DNA from: Mycobacterium paraense
GTDB taxonomy: Bacteria > Actinomycetota > Actinomycetes > Mycobacteriales > Mycobacteriaceae
DNA: 64,000 nucleotides
Direction of reading: 5' to 3'
Assembly (NCBI RefSeq): GCF_002101815.1
Contig: NZ_LQPM01000010.1
Location: forward strand, 310,001-374,000
In this document: one piece after another, positions 39,415-50,032 of the stretch
Numbering within the stretch: position 1 is the stretch's first letter
Layout: the number at the start of each line of letters is the position of its first letter
Position numbers and translations under genes: made by a program
Notes under the pieces: model-generated
Database searches by the model: none
Seen by the model: the letters and a program-made list of their open reading frames with translations, nothing else
Told to the model about the DNA's origin: nothing

Positions 39415-40454
39415 ACGACGCGCTGGGAGTGCTGCTGGCGATCCTGCTGATCGGGGCGAACGCGTTCTTCGTCGGGGCCGAGTTCGCCCTGATCTCCGCG
39501 CGACGCGACCGCCTCGAAGCGTTGGCCGAGCAGGGCAAGGCCCGCGCGGTCACGGTGATCCGCGCCGGCCAGAACCTGCCCTCGATGCTGGCCGGAGTGC
39601 AGCTCGGGGTGACTGTCGCCTCGCTGCTGCTGGGCCGGATCGGGGAGGCCGCGGTCGCGGACCTGCTGCGCGGCGCCTTCGGGCTGACGGGTATGCCACC
39701 GGCGCTGCTGCACACCGTGTCGCTGGTGATCGCGCTGGCGATCGTGGTGACGCTGCACGTGCTGCTCGGCGAGATGGTGCCGAAGAACATCGCGCTGGCC
39801 GGCCCCGAGCGCGCCGCGATGCTGCTGGTTCCGCCGTATCTGGCCTACGTGCGCGCGGCGCGCCCGTTCATCTCGTTCTACGACAAGTGCGCCAACGTGG
39901 TGCTGCGCGCGCTGCGTGTCGAGCCCAAATCGCAACTGAGCCTGGCCGTTTCGACCACCGAGCTGAGGGTGATGATCACCGAATCGGTGTCCGAGGGCCT
40001 GCTGGACGCCGAGGAGCACGGCAGGCTGACCCGGGCGCTGCAGCTGCGGCACCGCACGGTCGGCCAGGTCGCGCGGCCGCTGGCCGAGATCCAGGCGGTG
40101 CCGGTGGCCACGGCGGGTTCCGGGCCGACCGTGGGCGCGGTCGAGCACGCCCTGGCGCGAACCGGCTACTCCCGGTTTCCGGTCGTGAACCTCGACGCGG
40201 AGTTCATCGGCTACGTCCACATCAAGGACGTGCTGACGCTCGGGGACGACCCGCAGACGGTGATCGACCTGGCGCTGGTCCGACCGCTGCCGCGCGTCCC
40301 CCGGTCGCTGCCGCTGGCCGACGCGCTGTCGCGGATGCGCCGCAGCAACAGCCACCTGGCGTTGGTGACCGACGGGGCCGGCGGGGCCGTCGTCGCGATG
40401 GTGGCGATGGAAGATCTGGTGGAGGACCTCGTCGGGGCCATGCGCGACGCGTAG
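39411..40454 (+). CDS. CNNM-type DUF21-CBS protein, second copy without CorC domain
   Basis: A 347-residue protein with the same DUF21 membrane part ([28 protein letters not shown] at the start) and a CBS pair ([22 protein letters not shown] and [15 protein letters not shown]), but it stops after the CBS region and lacks the C-terminal CorC domain of its neighbour. The ATGA overlap and the shared fold suggest a heteromeric magnesium transporter. Rv1841c by order. Confidence 0.9.
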
Positions 40455-40482
40455 TCGGCCTGGGCGGCAAGTCAGGCCCGAC
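40454..40482 (+). terminator. Hairpin just after the CNNM pair
   Basis: GTCGGCCTG pairs with CAGGCCCGAC (one bulged base), loop of about ten, starting at the stop codon of the second CNNM gene. It has no U-tract. It is followed by a second perfect stem GGCCGT-N10-ACGGCC at 40486-40507. Probably a mycobacterial U-less terminator or 3'-end stabiliser. Confidence 0.45.
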
Positions 40483-40746
40483 AAAGGCCGTATGATCTCC
40501 AACGGCCACCAGTCAAGGAACTGCTGGAAGGCAGAGGGTCCCGGCCCGCGGAACATGCGTTGCCCGCAGCGACCCTCAGGGTCCGCCGCGGCGCCATCGT
40601 TGTGGCTGGAGCCCGGTGTGACCTGCGGTTGTAGGTCGGCCGGGTGACAGCCGTCAGGCTGCCGGTCGGTAGGCTGACGTCAATACCTGTTGAGGCCGGT
40701 GAGGTCGCGCGTGGCCCCATTACGGAGCCCACTATGGAGGAGAAAG
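40483..40746 (+). promoter_or_regulatory. Structured 264-base leader upstream of glcB
   Basis: No gene is seen. Several stems are visible: GAGGGTC (40534-40540) can pair with GACCCTC (40571-40577), while GACCC (40571-40575) can instead pair with GGGTC (40579-40583), so two folds exclude each other. Downstream are GACCT-N8-AGGTC and CAGCC-GTCA-GGCTG stems. Such switching pairs are typical of regulatory leaders, but I do not recognise a known riboswitch class. Confidence 0.4.
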
Positions 40747-42936
40747 ATGACTGATCGCGTGTCGGTGGGGAACCTGCGCGTCGCCAAAGTGCTCTACGAC
40801 TTCGTGAACAACGAGGCCCTGCCCGGCACCGATATCGACCCCGACAGCTTCTGGGCGGGCGTCGACAAGGTCGTCGCCGACCTCACCCCGCAGAACCAGG
40901 ATCTGCTGAACCGCCGCGATGAGCTGCAGGCACAGATCGACAAGTGGCACCGCCAGCGCGTCATCGAGCCGATCGACACGGAGGCCTACCGCGAGTTCCT
41001 GACCGAGATCGGTTACCTGCTGCCCGAGCCCGCCGACTTCAGCATCACCACGTCCGGCGTCGACCCCGAGATCACCACGACGGCGGGGCCCCAGCTGGTG
41101 GTGCCGGTGACCAACGCCCGCTTCGCGCTCAACGCCGCCAACGCCCGGTGGGGCTCGCTGTACGACGCGCTCTACGGCACGGACGTGATCCCGGAAACCG
41201 ACGGCGCCGAGCAGGGCACCGGCTACAACAAGGTGCGCGGCGACAAGGTGATCGCCTATGCCCGCGAGTTCCTCGACGAGGCCGTGCCGCTGGCGTCGGG
41301 CTCGTGGGCCGACGCGACCGGCCTGAGCATCGACGACGGCCGGCTGCAGATCGACCTGGGCGATGAGTCCACCAGCCTGGCCAGCCCCGAGAAGTTCGTC
41401 GGCTACAGCGGCGAGCTCGGCTCCCCCAACTGGTCGGTGTTGCTGATCAACAACGGCCTGCACGTCGAGATCCTGATCGACCCCGAGTCGCCCATCGGCA
41501 AGACGGACCGCGCCGGCATCAAGGACGTCGTGCTGGAATCGGCGGTCACCACGATCATCGACTTCGAGGACGCGGTGGCCGCCGTCGACGCCGACGACAA
41601 GACCGCCGCCTACCGCAACTGGCTTGGCCTGATGCGCGGCGACCTGGCCGCCGAGGTCGACAAGGACGGCAAGACGTTCACCCGGGTGCCCAACCAGGAC
41701 CGCCAGTACACCACCCCCGACGGCGGCGAGCTGGTGCTGCCCGGGCGCGCGCTGCTGTTCGTCCGCAACGTCGGGCACCTGATGACCAACGACGCGATCC
41801 TCGACGCCGACGGTAACGAGATCTTCGAGGGCATCCAGGACGCCCTCTTCACCGGGCTGTGCGCCGTGCACGGGCTGAAGGCCAGCGACGCCAACGGCCC
41901 GCTGGTCAACAGCCGCACCGGCTCCATCTACATCGTCAAGCCCAAGATGCACGGCCCCGACGAGGTGGCGTACACGACCGAGCTGTTCAGCCGCGTCGAG
42001 GACGTGCTCGGCCTGCCGCAGACGACGCTCAAGGTCGGCGTCATGGACGAGGAGCGGCGCACGACGGTCAACCTGAAGGCCTGCATCAAGGCCGCAGCCG
42101 ACCGGATCGTGTTCATCAACACCGGATTCCTGGACCGCACCGGCGACGAAATCCACACCTCGATGGAGGCCGGTCCGATGGTCCGCAAGGGCGCGATGAA
42201 GACCCAGCCGTGGATCCTGGGCTACGAGGACAACAACGTCGACACCGGCCTGGCCGCCGGGTTCGCCGGGCATGCGCAGATCGGCAAGGGCATGTGGACC
42301 ATGACCGAGCTGATGGCGGACATGGTCGAGCAGAAGATCGGCCAGCCGAAGCAGGGCGCCAGCACCGCCTGGGTGCCGTCGCCGACGGCGGCGACCCTGC
42401 ACGCCATGCACTACCACAAGGTCGACGTCATCCAGGTGCAGAACGAGCTGGCCGGCAAGAAGCGGGCGAGCATCGATCAGCTGCTGACGATTCCGCTGGC
42501 CAAGGAGCTGGCCTGGGCCTCCGAGGAGATCCGCGAGGAGGTCGACAACAACTGCCAGTCCATCCTGGGCTACGTGGTGCGCTGGATCGACCAGGGCGTC
42601 GGATCCTCCAAGGTGCCCGACATCCACAACGTCGCGCTCATGGAGGACCGCGCCACGCTGCGGATCTCCAGCCAGCTGCTGGCCAACTGGCTGCGGCACG
42701 GGGTGATCACCAGCGAGGACGTCCGGGCCAGCCTGGAACGGATGGCCCCGATGGTCGATCAGCAGAACGCCGGTGACTCGAAGTATCTGCCGATGGCGCC
42801 CAACTTCGACGACAGCGTCGCCTTCCTGGCCGCCCAGGAGCTGATCCTGTCCGGAACGCAGCAGCCCAATGGCTACACCGAGCCGATCCTGCATCGGCGC
42901 CGGCGCGAGTTCAAAGCCCGCGCCGCCGGTGGGTGA
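40747..42936 (+). CDS. glcB: Malate synthase G
   Basis: A 729-residue glyoxylate-shunt enzyme that condenses glyoxylate and acetyl-CoA into malate. Family blocks visible: [59 protein letters not shown] and [22 protein letters not shown], followed by [14 protein letters not shown]. The protein is also known at the mycobacterial surface as a laminin-binding adhesin. ATG 40747 follows GGAGGAG. The C-terminus is slightly shorter than the M. tuberculosis protein as I recall (741). Confidence 0.96.
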   Translation: MTDRVSVGNLRVAKVLYDFVNNEALPGTDIDPDSFWAGVDKVVADLTPQNQDLLNRRDELQAQIDKWHRQRVIEPIDTEAYREFLTEIGYLLPEPADFSITTSGVDPEITTTAGPQLVVPVTNARFALNAANARWGSLYDALYGTDVIPETDGAEQGTGYNKVRGDKVIAYAREFLDEAVPLASGSWADATGLSIDDGRLQIDLGDESTSLASPEKFVGYSGELGSPNWSVLLINNGLHVEILIDPESPIGKTDRAGIKDVVLESAVTTIIDFEDAVAAVDADDKTAAYRNWLGLMRGDLAAEVDKDGKTFTRVPNQDRQYTTPDGGELVLPGRALLFVRNVGHLMTNDAILDADGNEIFEGIQDALFTGLCAVHGLKASDANGPLVNSRTGSIYIVKPKMHGPDEVAYTTELFSRVEDVLGLPQTTLKVGVMDEERRTTVNLKACIKAAADRIVFINTGFLDRTGDEIHTSMEAGPMVRKGAMKTQPWILGYEDNNVDTGLAAGFAGHAQIGKGMWTMTELMADMVEQKIGQPKQGASTAWVPSPTAATLHAMHYHKVDVIQVQNELAGKKRASIDQLLTIPLAKELAWASEEIREEVDNNCQSILGYVVRWIDQGVGSSKVPDIHNVALMEDRATLRISSQLLANWLRHGVITSEDVRASLERMAPMVDQQNAGDSKYLPMAPNFDDSVAFLAAQELILSGTQQPNGYTEPILHRRRREFKARAAGG

Positions 42937-43040
42937 AACCGGCTCGACAATGCGGTAAGTAGCGCGGCCGATGACTACAATCTGGGCCGAGTCCACAACG
43001 TTTCACGCGATGAGTCGACGGAAAGGCGGCGGGTACCGGT

Positions 43041-45113
43041 ATGGGTAGGCACAGCATGCCCGACCCGGATGACGCCGTCGATGCCCCGGCTGACGAATAT
43101 GTAGCCGACGATCGGGACGCGTTCGAGGACACGGGTCACCACCATCGCGATGCCGCGGTCGACGACCCCTATTGGCGCGCAGACGATTACGTCGACGAGG
43201 GCTTTTCCGCCGAGGGCGACCACCCCTATCCCGCCGACGACACGTTCGCGCCCACCGCCGACGAGTATCCCGAATTCCCGCCGCGCAGCCCGGGCCCGGC
43301 GGGCGCCGAGCCGCCGGTCTCCGCGCCGTCGCTGTCGTCACCGTCGGGGCGCGGGCACCGGGGACTCGGCGAGCGCCTCGGCGGCCACCGCAGCGACGGC
43401 GGGCGCCGTGGGGTCAGCATCGGGGTGATCGTCGCGCTCGTCGCCGTGGTCGTCGTGGTGGGCACCGTGATCCTGTGGAGCTTCTTCGGCGACGCGTTGT
43501 CGCACCGCTCGCACAGCGCCGCCGCGCGCTGTGTCGGCGGCAAGGAGTCGGTCGCCGTCATCGCCGACCCGTCGATCTCCGAGCCCGTGCAACAGCTCGC
43601 CGAGAACTACAACTCCACGGCCGGGCCGGTCGGCGATCACTGCATGGTGCTGACCGTCAAACCGGCCGGCTCCGACGCCGTGCTGAACGGGTTCGTCGGC
43701 AAGTGGCCGGCCGAGTTGGGCGGCCAGCCGGCGTTGTGGATCCCGGGCAGCTCCGTTTCCGCCGCGCGGCTCGCCGCCGCCGCGGGCCAGAAGACCATCA
43801 CCGAAAGCCACTCGCTGGTGACGTCGCCGGTCATGCTGGCCGTCCGGCCCGAGCTCGGGCAGGCCCTGGCCAACCAGAACTGGGCGGCGCTGCCCGGCCT
43901 GCAAACCAATCCGAACGCGCTGGCCGGCCTGAACCTGCCGACCTGGGGATCGCTGCGGCTGGCGCTGCCCACCAACGGCAACGGCGACGCCGCGCTGTTG
44001 GCCGGCGAGGCCGTCGCGGCCGCATCCGTTCCCGCCGGTGCGCCGCCGACGCAGGGCACCGGCGCCGTCCGCGCGTTGATGAGCGGACAGCCCAAGCTGT
44101 CCGACAACTCGCTGACCGAGGCGATGAACGCGCTGGTGGGTTCCACCAATGCGGCGGCCGCGCCGGTGCACGCGGTGGTGACCACCGAGCAACAGGTGTT
44201 CGCGCGCGGCCAGGCGTTGCCCGACGCCAAGGGAACGCTGGCCACCTGGCTGCCGCCGGGGCCCGCGCCCGTCGCCGATTTTCCGGCGGTGCTGCTCAGC
44301 GGGTCGTGGCTGACGCAGGAGCAGACGTCCGCGGCCAGCGGGTTCGCCCGCTTCCTGCAAAAGCCCGAGCAGCTCGCGAAGCTGGCCAAGGCCGGCTTCC
44401 GGGTCAACGGGGTCAAGCCGCCGAGCAGCCAGGTCACCAGTTTCCCGGCGCTGCCCGGCACGCTGTCGGTGGGTGACGACGCGATGCGCGCCACGCTGGC
44501 CGAAGCCATGTCCGCCCCGTCGAGCGGACTGGCCGCCACCATCATGCTCGACCAGTCCATGCCCGCCGACGAGGGCGGAAAGACCCGGCTCGCCAACGTC
44601 ATCGGGGCGCTGCGGGACAAGATCAAGTCGTTGCCGCCGAGCGCCAGCGTCGGGTTGTGGACCTTCGACGGCCACGAGGGTCGCTCGGAGGTGCCCGGCG
44701 GACCGCTGGGTGACCCCGTCGGTGCCGCCGGTGGCCAGCCGCGCTCGGCGGCGCTGGCGGCGGCGCTGGACAAGCAGTATTCCTCGGCCGGCGGCGCGGT
44801 GTCGTTCACCACCCTGCGCATGATCTACCAGGAGCTGCAGGCCAATTACCATGCCGGGCAGGCGAATTCGATCTTGGTGATCACCTCGGGCCCGCACACC
44901 GACCAGACGCTGGACGGTGCCGGCCTGCAGGACTTCATCCGCAAGAGCGCCGACCCGGCCAAACCGATCGCGGTCAACGTCATCGACTTCGGCGGCGACC
45001 CGGACCGGTCGACGTGGGAGGCCGTCGCCCAGCTCAGCGGCGGCGGCTACCAGAACCTGACGACCTCGGCCTCCCCCGACCTCGCCGCCGCCCTGAACAC
45101 GTTCTTGAGCTGA
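43041..45113 (+). CDS. Membrane-anchored VWA-like/substrate-binding-like protein
   Basis: A 690-residue protein. The N-terminal 125 residues are acidic, histidine- and proline-rich and disordered; a single helix follows (about 126-152, VSIGVIVALVAVVVVVG); the large C-terminal part is extracytoplasmic. Residues about 165-470 look like a periplasmic-binding-type domain; about 490-690 look like a von Willebrand A domain with a degenerate metal site (MLDQSMPAD instead of DxSxS). Rv1836c by order. A cell-envelope role is likely, but the function is unknown. ATG 43041. Confidence 0.8.
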   Translation: MGRHSMPDPDDAVDAPADEYVADDRDAFEDTGHHHRDAAVDDPYWRADDYVDEGFSAEGDHPYPADDTFAPTADEYPEFPPRSPGPAGAEPPVSAPSLSSPSGRGHRGLGERLGGHRSDGGRRGVSIGVIVALVAVVVVVGTVILWSFFGDALSHRSHSAAARCVGGKESVAVIADPSISEPVQQLAENYNSTAGPVGDHCMVLTVKPAGSDAVLNGFVGKWPAELGGQPALWIPGSSVSAARLAAAAGQKTITESHSLVTSPVMLAVRPELGQALANQNWAALPGLQTNPNALAGLNLPTWGSLRLALPTNGNGDAALLAGEAVAAASVPAGAPPTQGTGAVRALMSGQPKLSDNSLTEAMNALVGSTNAAAAPVHAVVTTEQQVFARGQALPDAKGTLATWLPPGPAPVADFPAVLLSGSWLTQEQTSAASGFARFLQKPEQLAKLAKAGFRVNGVKPPSSQVTSFPALPGTLSVGDDAMRATLAEAMSAPSSGLAATIMLDQSMPADEGGKTRLANVIGALRDKIKSLPPSASVGLWTFDGHEGRSEVPGGPLGDPVGAAGGQPRSAALAAALDKQYSSAGGAVSFTTLRMIYQELQANYHAGQANSILVITSGPHTDQTLDGAGLQDFIRKSADPAKPIAVNVIDFGGDPDRSTWEAVAQLSGGGYQNLTTSASPDLAAALNTFLS

Positions 45114-45165
45114 GGCGCTGTCACCCCTCCGGCATAGCATCGTGGGCGTCGCCGAAGGGAGCCTC

Positions 45166-46026
45166 ATGAAGGTCGATTTCACCCCGGATCCCCAGCTCTA
45201 CCCGTTCGAGTCGCGCTGGTTCGACAGCTCGCGCGGGCGCCTGCACTACATCGACGAGGGCGCCGGGCCGCCGCTGTTGTTGTGTCACGGCAACCCGACG
45301 TGGAGCTTCCTCTACCGCGACATCATCGTCGCGTTGCGGGACCGGTTCCGTTGCATCGCACCCGATTACCTCGGCTTCGGCCTGTCGGAACGGCCCGCGG
45401 GGTTCGGCTACAAGATCGACGAGCACGCGCACGTCGTCGGCCAGCTCGTCGATCACCTCGGGCTCGACGGCTACCTGACGATGGGCCAGGACTGGGGCGG
45501 CCCGATCAGCATGGCCGTCGCCGTCGAGCGCGCCGACCGGGTGCGCGGCGTCGTGCTGGGCAACACCTGGTTCTGGACGACGGACGAGCTGACGACGAAG
45601 ATCTTCAGCCGGGTGATGGGCAGCCCGCCGATGCAATGGGCCATCCTGCACCGCAATTTCTTCGTCGAACGGCTGATCCCGGCCGGCACCCAGCGCCGGC
45701 CCAGCGCGGCGGTGATGCAGCACTACCGGGCCGTGCAGCCCAGCCCGGAGGCGCGAAAGGGCGTGGCCGAGATGCCCAAGCAGATCCTGGCCGCCCACGC
45801 CCTGCTGGGCCGGCTCGCCAGCGAGGTGCCCGCCAACCTGGGCGCCAAGCCCGCGCTATTCGTCTGGGGCATGAAGGACTTCGCGTTCCGGCCCGGTCCG
45901 ACGCTGCCGCGGATGCGCGCGGCGTTTCCCGATCACGTCGTCGTCGAGCTGCCCGACGCCAAGCACTTCATCCAGGAGGACGCGCCGGAGCGGATCGCGG
46001 CGGCGATCGTCGAGCGGTTCGGCTGA
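45166..46026 (+). CDS. dhaA: Haloalkane dehalogenase-like alpha/beta hydrolase
   Basis: A 286-residue protein with the haloalkane dehalogenase layout: oxyanion motif HGNPTWSF at 41-48, nucleophile Asp109 followed by Trp110 in GQDWGGP (both halide-stabilising and catalytic), and the catalytic histidine in DAKHFIQED at 267. It would convert haloalkanes to alcohols; natural substrates in mycobacteria are unknown. Start ATG 45166 follows GAAGGGA; a GTG or ATG further upstream adds nothing conserved. Rv1833c by order. Confidence 0.88.
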   Translation: MKVDFTPDPQLYPFESRWFDSSRGRLHYIDEGAGPPLLLCHGNPTWSFLYRDIIVALRDRFRCIAPDYLGFGLSERPAGFGYKIDEHAHVVGQLVDHLGLDGYLTMGQDWGGPISMAVAVERADRVRGVVLGNTWFWTTDELTTKIFSRVMGSPPMQWAILHRNFFVERLIPAGTQRRPSAAVMQHYRAVQPSPEARKGVAEMPKQILAAHALLGRLASEVPANLGAKPALFVWGMKDFAFRPGPTLPRMRAAFPDHVVVELPDAKHFIQEDAPERIAAAIVERFG

Positions 46027-46038
46027 CGGCCGGCCGCG

Positions 46039-48864
46039 TCAGGCGAACGCCTCCACCGGCGGGCAGGAGCAGACCAGGTTGCGGTCGCCGTAGGCGCCGT
46101 CGATGCGGCGCACCGGCGGCCACACTTTGGGCCGGAAGTCCTTCCCCAGCGGGTAGGCGGCCTCCTCCCGGGTGTACGGGTGATCCCAGTCGGCGACCAG
46201 CAGGCACTCCGCGGTGTGCGGCGCGCCCCGCAGCGGGTTGTCGTCGGCGGTCCACTCGCCCGAGCCGACGCGGTCGATCTCGCGGCGGATGGCGATCATG
46301 GCCTCGCAGAAGGCGTCGACTTCGGTCAGGCTCTCGCTCTCGGTGGGCTCCACCATCAGCGTGCCGGCCACCGGGAAGCTCATGGTGGGCGCGTGAAAGC
46401 CGTAGTCCGCCAACCGCTTTGCGACGTCGTCGACGGTGACCCCGGTCGACTTGGTGATGCCGCGCAGGTCCAGGATGCACTCGTGGGCGACCATGCCGTT
46501 CTCGCCGGCGTACAGCACCGGGAAGTACTCGTCGAGGCGGCGCGCGATGTAGTTGGCCGAGGCGATCGCGGTCAGCGAGGCCGCCCGCAGGCCCTCGGCG
46601 CCCATCATCCTGATGTAGGCCCAGGTGATCGGCAGGATCGACGCCGAGCCGTACGGCGCCGACGACACCGGGTGACCCTGGGGCAACCCCGGCGCGTACG
46701 GGTGGCCCGGCAGGAACGGGGCCAGGTGGGCGCGCGCCGCGACGGGCCCGACGCCGGGGCCGCCGCCGCCGTGCGGGATGCAGAACGTCTTGTGCAGGTT
46801 CAGGTGGCTGACGTCGCCGCCGAACCGCCCCGGCCGGGCCAGCCCGACCAGCGCGTTGAGGTTGGCGCCGTCGATGTAGACCTGGCCGCCGGCGTCGTGG
46901 GTGGCCGCGCAGATCTCGGCGATGTCGTGCTCGTAGACGCCGTGCGTGGACGGGTAGGTGATCATCAGCGCCGCCAGCCGGTCGGCGTGTTCGGCCACCT
47001 TGGCCCGCAGATCGTCCAGGTCCACGTCGCCGTTGTCGCGGCAGGCGACCACGGCCACCCGCAGCCCGGCCAGCGCGGCCGACGCCGCGTTGGTGCCGTG
47101 CGCGCTGGACGGGATCAGGCAGATGTCGCGGTGCGGTTCGCCGCGGCTGGCGTGGTAGTCGTGGATCGCCAGCAGGCCGGCGTACTCGCCCTGCGAGCCG
47201 GCGTTGGGCTGCAGCGAGACGGCGTCGTAGCCGGTGATCTGCACCAGCCAGTTCTCCAGATCGGCGATGAGCCGGCGCACCCCCGCGGTGTCGGACGCCG
47301 GGGCGAGCGGGTGCAGGCGGGCGAACTCCGGCCAGGTGATCGGTTCCATCTCGGCGGCGGCGTTGAGTTTCATCGTGCAGGAGCCGAGCGGAATCATGCT
47401 GCGGTCCAACGCAATATCCTTGTCCGCGAGCGTGCGCAGGTAACGCATCATCGCCGTCTCCGTGCGGTACTGCGTGAACGCGGGATGCGTCAGGAACTCC
47501 GACGTGCGGTTGACGATGCCGGCGCAGACGGGCTCGGCGGCCGTCACTCCGAAGGCCTCGAGCACGGCGGCGACGTGCTCGTCGGTGGTGACCTCGTCGC
47601 AGGCCACCGACACGTGGTCGTCGTCCACGCGCCACAGGTTGATGCCGTTGGCCTTGGCCGCGGCGACGACCTCCCCGGCGCGGCCCGGCACCCGGGCCAG
47701 CACCGTGTCGAAGTACTCGTCGTGCACCAGCGCGTCGCCGAGCGCCGCGGCGATCGCCTCGGCGTGACCGTGTACCCGCCGCGCGATCGCGGTCAGGCCG
47801 TCGGCGCCGTGGTAGCTGGCGTACATCGCGGCCATCACGGCCAGCAGCACCTGCGCGGTGCAGATGTTGCTGGTCGCCTTGTCCCGACGGATGTGCTGCT
47901 CGCGCGTCTGCAGCGCCAGCCGGTAGGCCGGCGACCCGTCCGCGTCCACCGACACGCCGACCAGCCGCCCCGGCAGCTGGCGGGCGTGGTTGGCGTGCAC
48001 CGCCAGGTAGCCGGCGTGCGGGCCGCCGAATCCCATTGGCACACCGAATCTTTGGGTGGTGCCGAACGCGACGTCGGCGCCGATCTCCCCCGGCGGCGTG
48101 ATCAGCGTCAAGGCCAGCAGGTCCGCGCCGACGGCGACCAGCGCGCCCCGCTCGTGCGCTTCGGAAACCAGCGCCGACCAGTCCGTGACCCGTCCGCTGG
48201 CGCCGGGCAGCTGGGCGATGACGCCGAAGAAGTCGCCGTCGGGCAGGCCCTCAGACAGGTCGGCGGCGACGATCTCGATGCCCAGCGGCTTGGCCCGGGT
48301 GGCCAGCACGGCCGCGGTCTGCGCGAAGACGTCGGTGTCCACCGCGAGCCGGTTCGCGCCGCCGCGGGTGGCGCGGTGCATCAGCGTCATGGCCTCGGCC
48401 GCCGCCGTGCCCTCGTCGAGCATCGACGCGTTGGCGACCTCGAGGCCGGTGAGGTCGGCCACCATCGTCTGGAAGTTCAGCAGCGCCTCCAGCCGGCCCT
48501 GGCTGATCTCCGGCTGATACGGCGTGTAGGCGGTGTACCAGGCCGGGTTCTCCATGATGTTGCGCAACAACACCGGCGGCGTGAGCGTGTCGTAGTAGCC
48601 CTGCCCGATCATCGACACGGCCACGGTGTTGGCGTCGGCCAGCCGCCGCAGCTCGGCCAGCGCCTCGGCCTCGCTGGCGGGGGGCGGCAACGCGTCCAGA
48701 CCGGGCGCGGCGCCGCCGTCGCCGAGCTGGTCGAGGATGCCCGCGGGAACCGCCTTCGACGCCAGTTCGTCCAACGAGTCGACACCGATGACGGCGAGCA
48801 TGGCCGCGACGGCCTGGGCGTCGGGGCCGATGTGCCGGGCTGCGAAAGTTGATTGGTCGGGCAC
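46039..48864 (-). CDS. gcvP: Glycine dehydrogenase (aminomethyl-transferring), glycine cleavage P protein
   Basis: A 941-residue PLP enzyme of the fused alpha-beta type; it decarboxylates glycine and passes the aminomethyl group to lipoyl-GcvH. The PLP lysine lies in [18 protein letters not shown] near residue 690, followed by a glycine-rich loop. The N-terminus ([21 protein letters not shown]) is typical. GTG 48864 follows CAGGAG by nine bases. It is under a tandem glycine riboswitch. gcvH lies about 3.6 kb away in the same window; gcvT is not seen here. Confidence 0.97.
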   Translation of the reverse strand: MPDQSTFAARHIGPDAQAVAAMLAVIGVDSLDELASKAVPAGILDQLGDGGAAPGLDALPPPASEAEALAELRRLADANTVAVSMIGQGYYDTLTPPVLLRNIMENPAWYTAYTPYQPEISQGRLEALLNFQTMVADLTGLEVANASMLDEGTAAAEAMTLMHRATRGGANRLAVDTDVFAQTAAVLATRAKPLGIEIVAADLSEGLPDGDFFGVIAQLPGASGRVTDWSALVSEAHERGALVAVGADLLALTLITPPGEIGADVAFGTTQRFGVPMGFGGPHAGYLAVHANHARQLPGRLVGVSVDADGSPAYRLALQTREQHIRRDKATSNICTAQVLLAVMAAMYASYHGADGLTAIARRVHGHAEAIAAALGDALVHDEYFDTVLARVPGRAGEVVAAAKANGINLWRVDDDHVSVACDEVTTDEHVAAVLEAFGVTAAEPVCAGIVNRTSEFLTHPAFTQYRTETAMMRYLRTLADKDIALDRSMIPLGSCTMKLNAAAEMEPITWPEFARLHPLAPASDTAGVRRLIADLENWLVQITGYDAVSLQPNAGSQGEYAGLLAIHDYHASRGEPHRDICLIPSSAHGTNAASAALAGLRVAVVACRDNGDVDLDDLRAKVAEHADRLAALMITYPSTHGVYEHDIAEICAATHDAGGQVYIDGANLNALVGLARPGRFGGDVSHLNLHKTFCIPHGGGGPGVGPVAARAHLAPFLPGHPYAPGLPQGHPVSSAPYGSASILPITWAYIRMMGAEGLRAASLTAIASANYIARRLDEYFPVLYAGENGMVAHECILDLRGITKSTGVTVDDVAKRLADYGFHAPTMSFPVAGTLMVEPTESESLTEVDAFCEAMIAIRREIDRVGSGEWTADDNPLRGAPHTAECLLVADWDHPYTREEAAYPLGKDFRPKVWPPVRRIDGAYGDRNLVCSCPPVEAFA

Positions 48865-48896
48865 TGGGCGAACTCCTGAGGTCGAGGGACTAGCGG

Positions 48897-49117
48897 CCCT
48901 CTCCCTCTGTCTTCGCCCGTTCGCCGGGCGCCTGAGAGATTCGGCGCGGGCACTGCCCGAACGCCTTTCCCCATCGGCGGGTATGGACCGCTACGGATCG
49001 TTACCGCTTTCCAGAGGCGTCGTTAACTCGCGCGGTCCGGGTGCCTGAGAGGTTGACGGAGAGGTATTGCTCCTTCGGCGTCCGTGACTGGCAGCCACGG
49101 AACTCTCCCGCTCGAGT
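48897..49117 (-). promoter_or_regulatory. Tandem glycine riboswitch
   Basis: Two aptamers are visible on the minus strand. The first (about 49117-49033) has GCGGGAGAG, CGCCGAAGGAGCAA and the CCTCTCAGGCAC core. The second (about 49024-48897) has CUCUGGAAAGCGG, CGCCGATGGGGAAAGGCG, TCTCTCAGGCGCC and the closing ACAGAGGGAGAGG. It is the classic cooperative glycine sensor in front of gcvP, expected to turn expression on when glycine is high. Confidence 0.95.
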
Positions 49118-49162
49118 GCGACGCGTACGCCAGTTTACTCGGCCGGGCAGGAGAAAGGACGC

Positions 49163-49792
49163 CTAGCCGATCTTGCGGTCGCGGTGCTTGCGCCGGGAGG
49201 CCAGCTCGTCTTCGGGGGCGGCGATCGATTCGCCGCCGTCGGCGCGCTCGCCGTGGAAGTCGGCGATGACGCCGGTCAGCTCGCGCATGGCCCCGGAGAC
49301 GGCGATGCCGAACACGCCCTGCCCGCCCTGCAACAGGTCGACAACCTCTTCGGCCGAGGTGCACTCGTACACCGTGGTGCCGTCGGAGAACAGGGTGATG
49401 TTGGCCAGGTCCTGGACGCCGCGCTGACGCAGATGGTCGACGGCGACGCGGATGTTGTGCAGCGAGATCCCGGTGTCCAGCAACCGCTTGACGATCTTGA
49501 GAACCAGGATGTCCTTGAACGAGTAGAGCCGCTGGCTGCCCGAGCCGGCCGCGCTGCGGATCGACGGGACCACCAGCGACGTGCGCGCCCAGTAGTCCAG
49601 CTGGCGGTAGGTGATCCCGGCGATCTGGCAGGCGCTCGGGCCGCGGTAACCCACCAGCTCGTCCGGCACCGAGTCGTCGGGAAACAGCCCCGGCTGCACG
49701 GGCGCGCTCGCTGCGGTGACGGCCTGGTCGCTGCTCGCGGAGTTCGCGCCGTCAGCTAGATCCAGCTGCTCTTGACGTGGCTGCTCGCTCAC
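49163..49792 (-). CDS. MerR-family transcriptional regulator (Rv1830-like)
   Basis: A 209-residue protein from GTG 49792, which follows GAGAGGAACC; an upstream ATG at 49843 adds 17 residues without a ribosome site. The winged helix (GYRGPSACQIAGITYRQLDYWARTSLVVPS) carries the usual MerR YRQLDYWART helix, followed by SGSQRLYSFKDILVLKIVKRLLDTGISLHNIR. It has no metal-binding cysteines. Relatives in mycobacteria influence cell-cycle and division genes. It is the last gene of the minus-strand cluster before the glycine riboswitch. Confidence 0.86.
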   Translation of the reverse strand: MSEQPRQEQLDLADGANSASSDQAVTAASAPVQPGLFPDDSVPDELVGYRGPSACQIAGITYRQLDYWARTSLVVPSIRSAAGSGSQRLYSFKDILVLKIVKRLLDTGISLHNIRVAVDHLRQRGVQDLANITLFSDGTTVYECTSAEEVVDLLQGGQGVFGIAVSGAMRELTGVIADFHGERADGGESIAAPEDELASRRKHRDRKIG

Positions 49793-50032
49793 GGTGGTTC
49801 CTCTCGCCGATCGCGCTGTCCTCGTTGGCTGCACCGCAGCCACGTTTGCTCAGGCCCGAGTGCTAGAGAGCTTACGCTTTTCGATAGCCGCCGCGCCTTT
49901 AAGTCGTGATGAAAGTATGGCCGCTGCGGGGCTCCGTGGCCGCACTATCGGCCAGCGTGTCGACATCGCGGCGCCAGATGAGATAGATCCGTGATGTCGC
50001 AATCCAGCTTAATGGCCGGGGATCGCCGGGGG

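Noticed and set aside
46180..48852. An 890-codon open frame antisense to gcvP, and similar long antisense frames opposite secA2 (55222-57717), glcB (40732-42996) and gnd1 (33871-36399)
   Set aside because: High GC makes stop codons rare on the opposite strand. The products are Arg/Gly/His-rich with no family match, while the sense frames have clear motifs.
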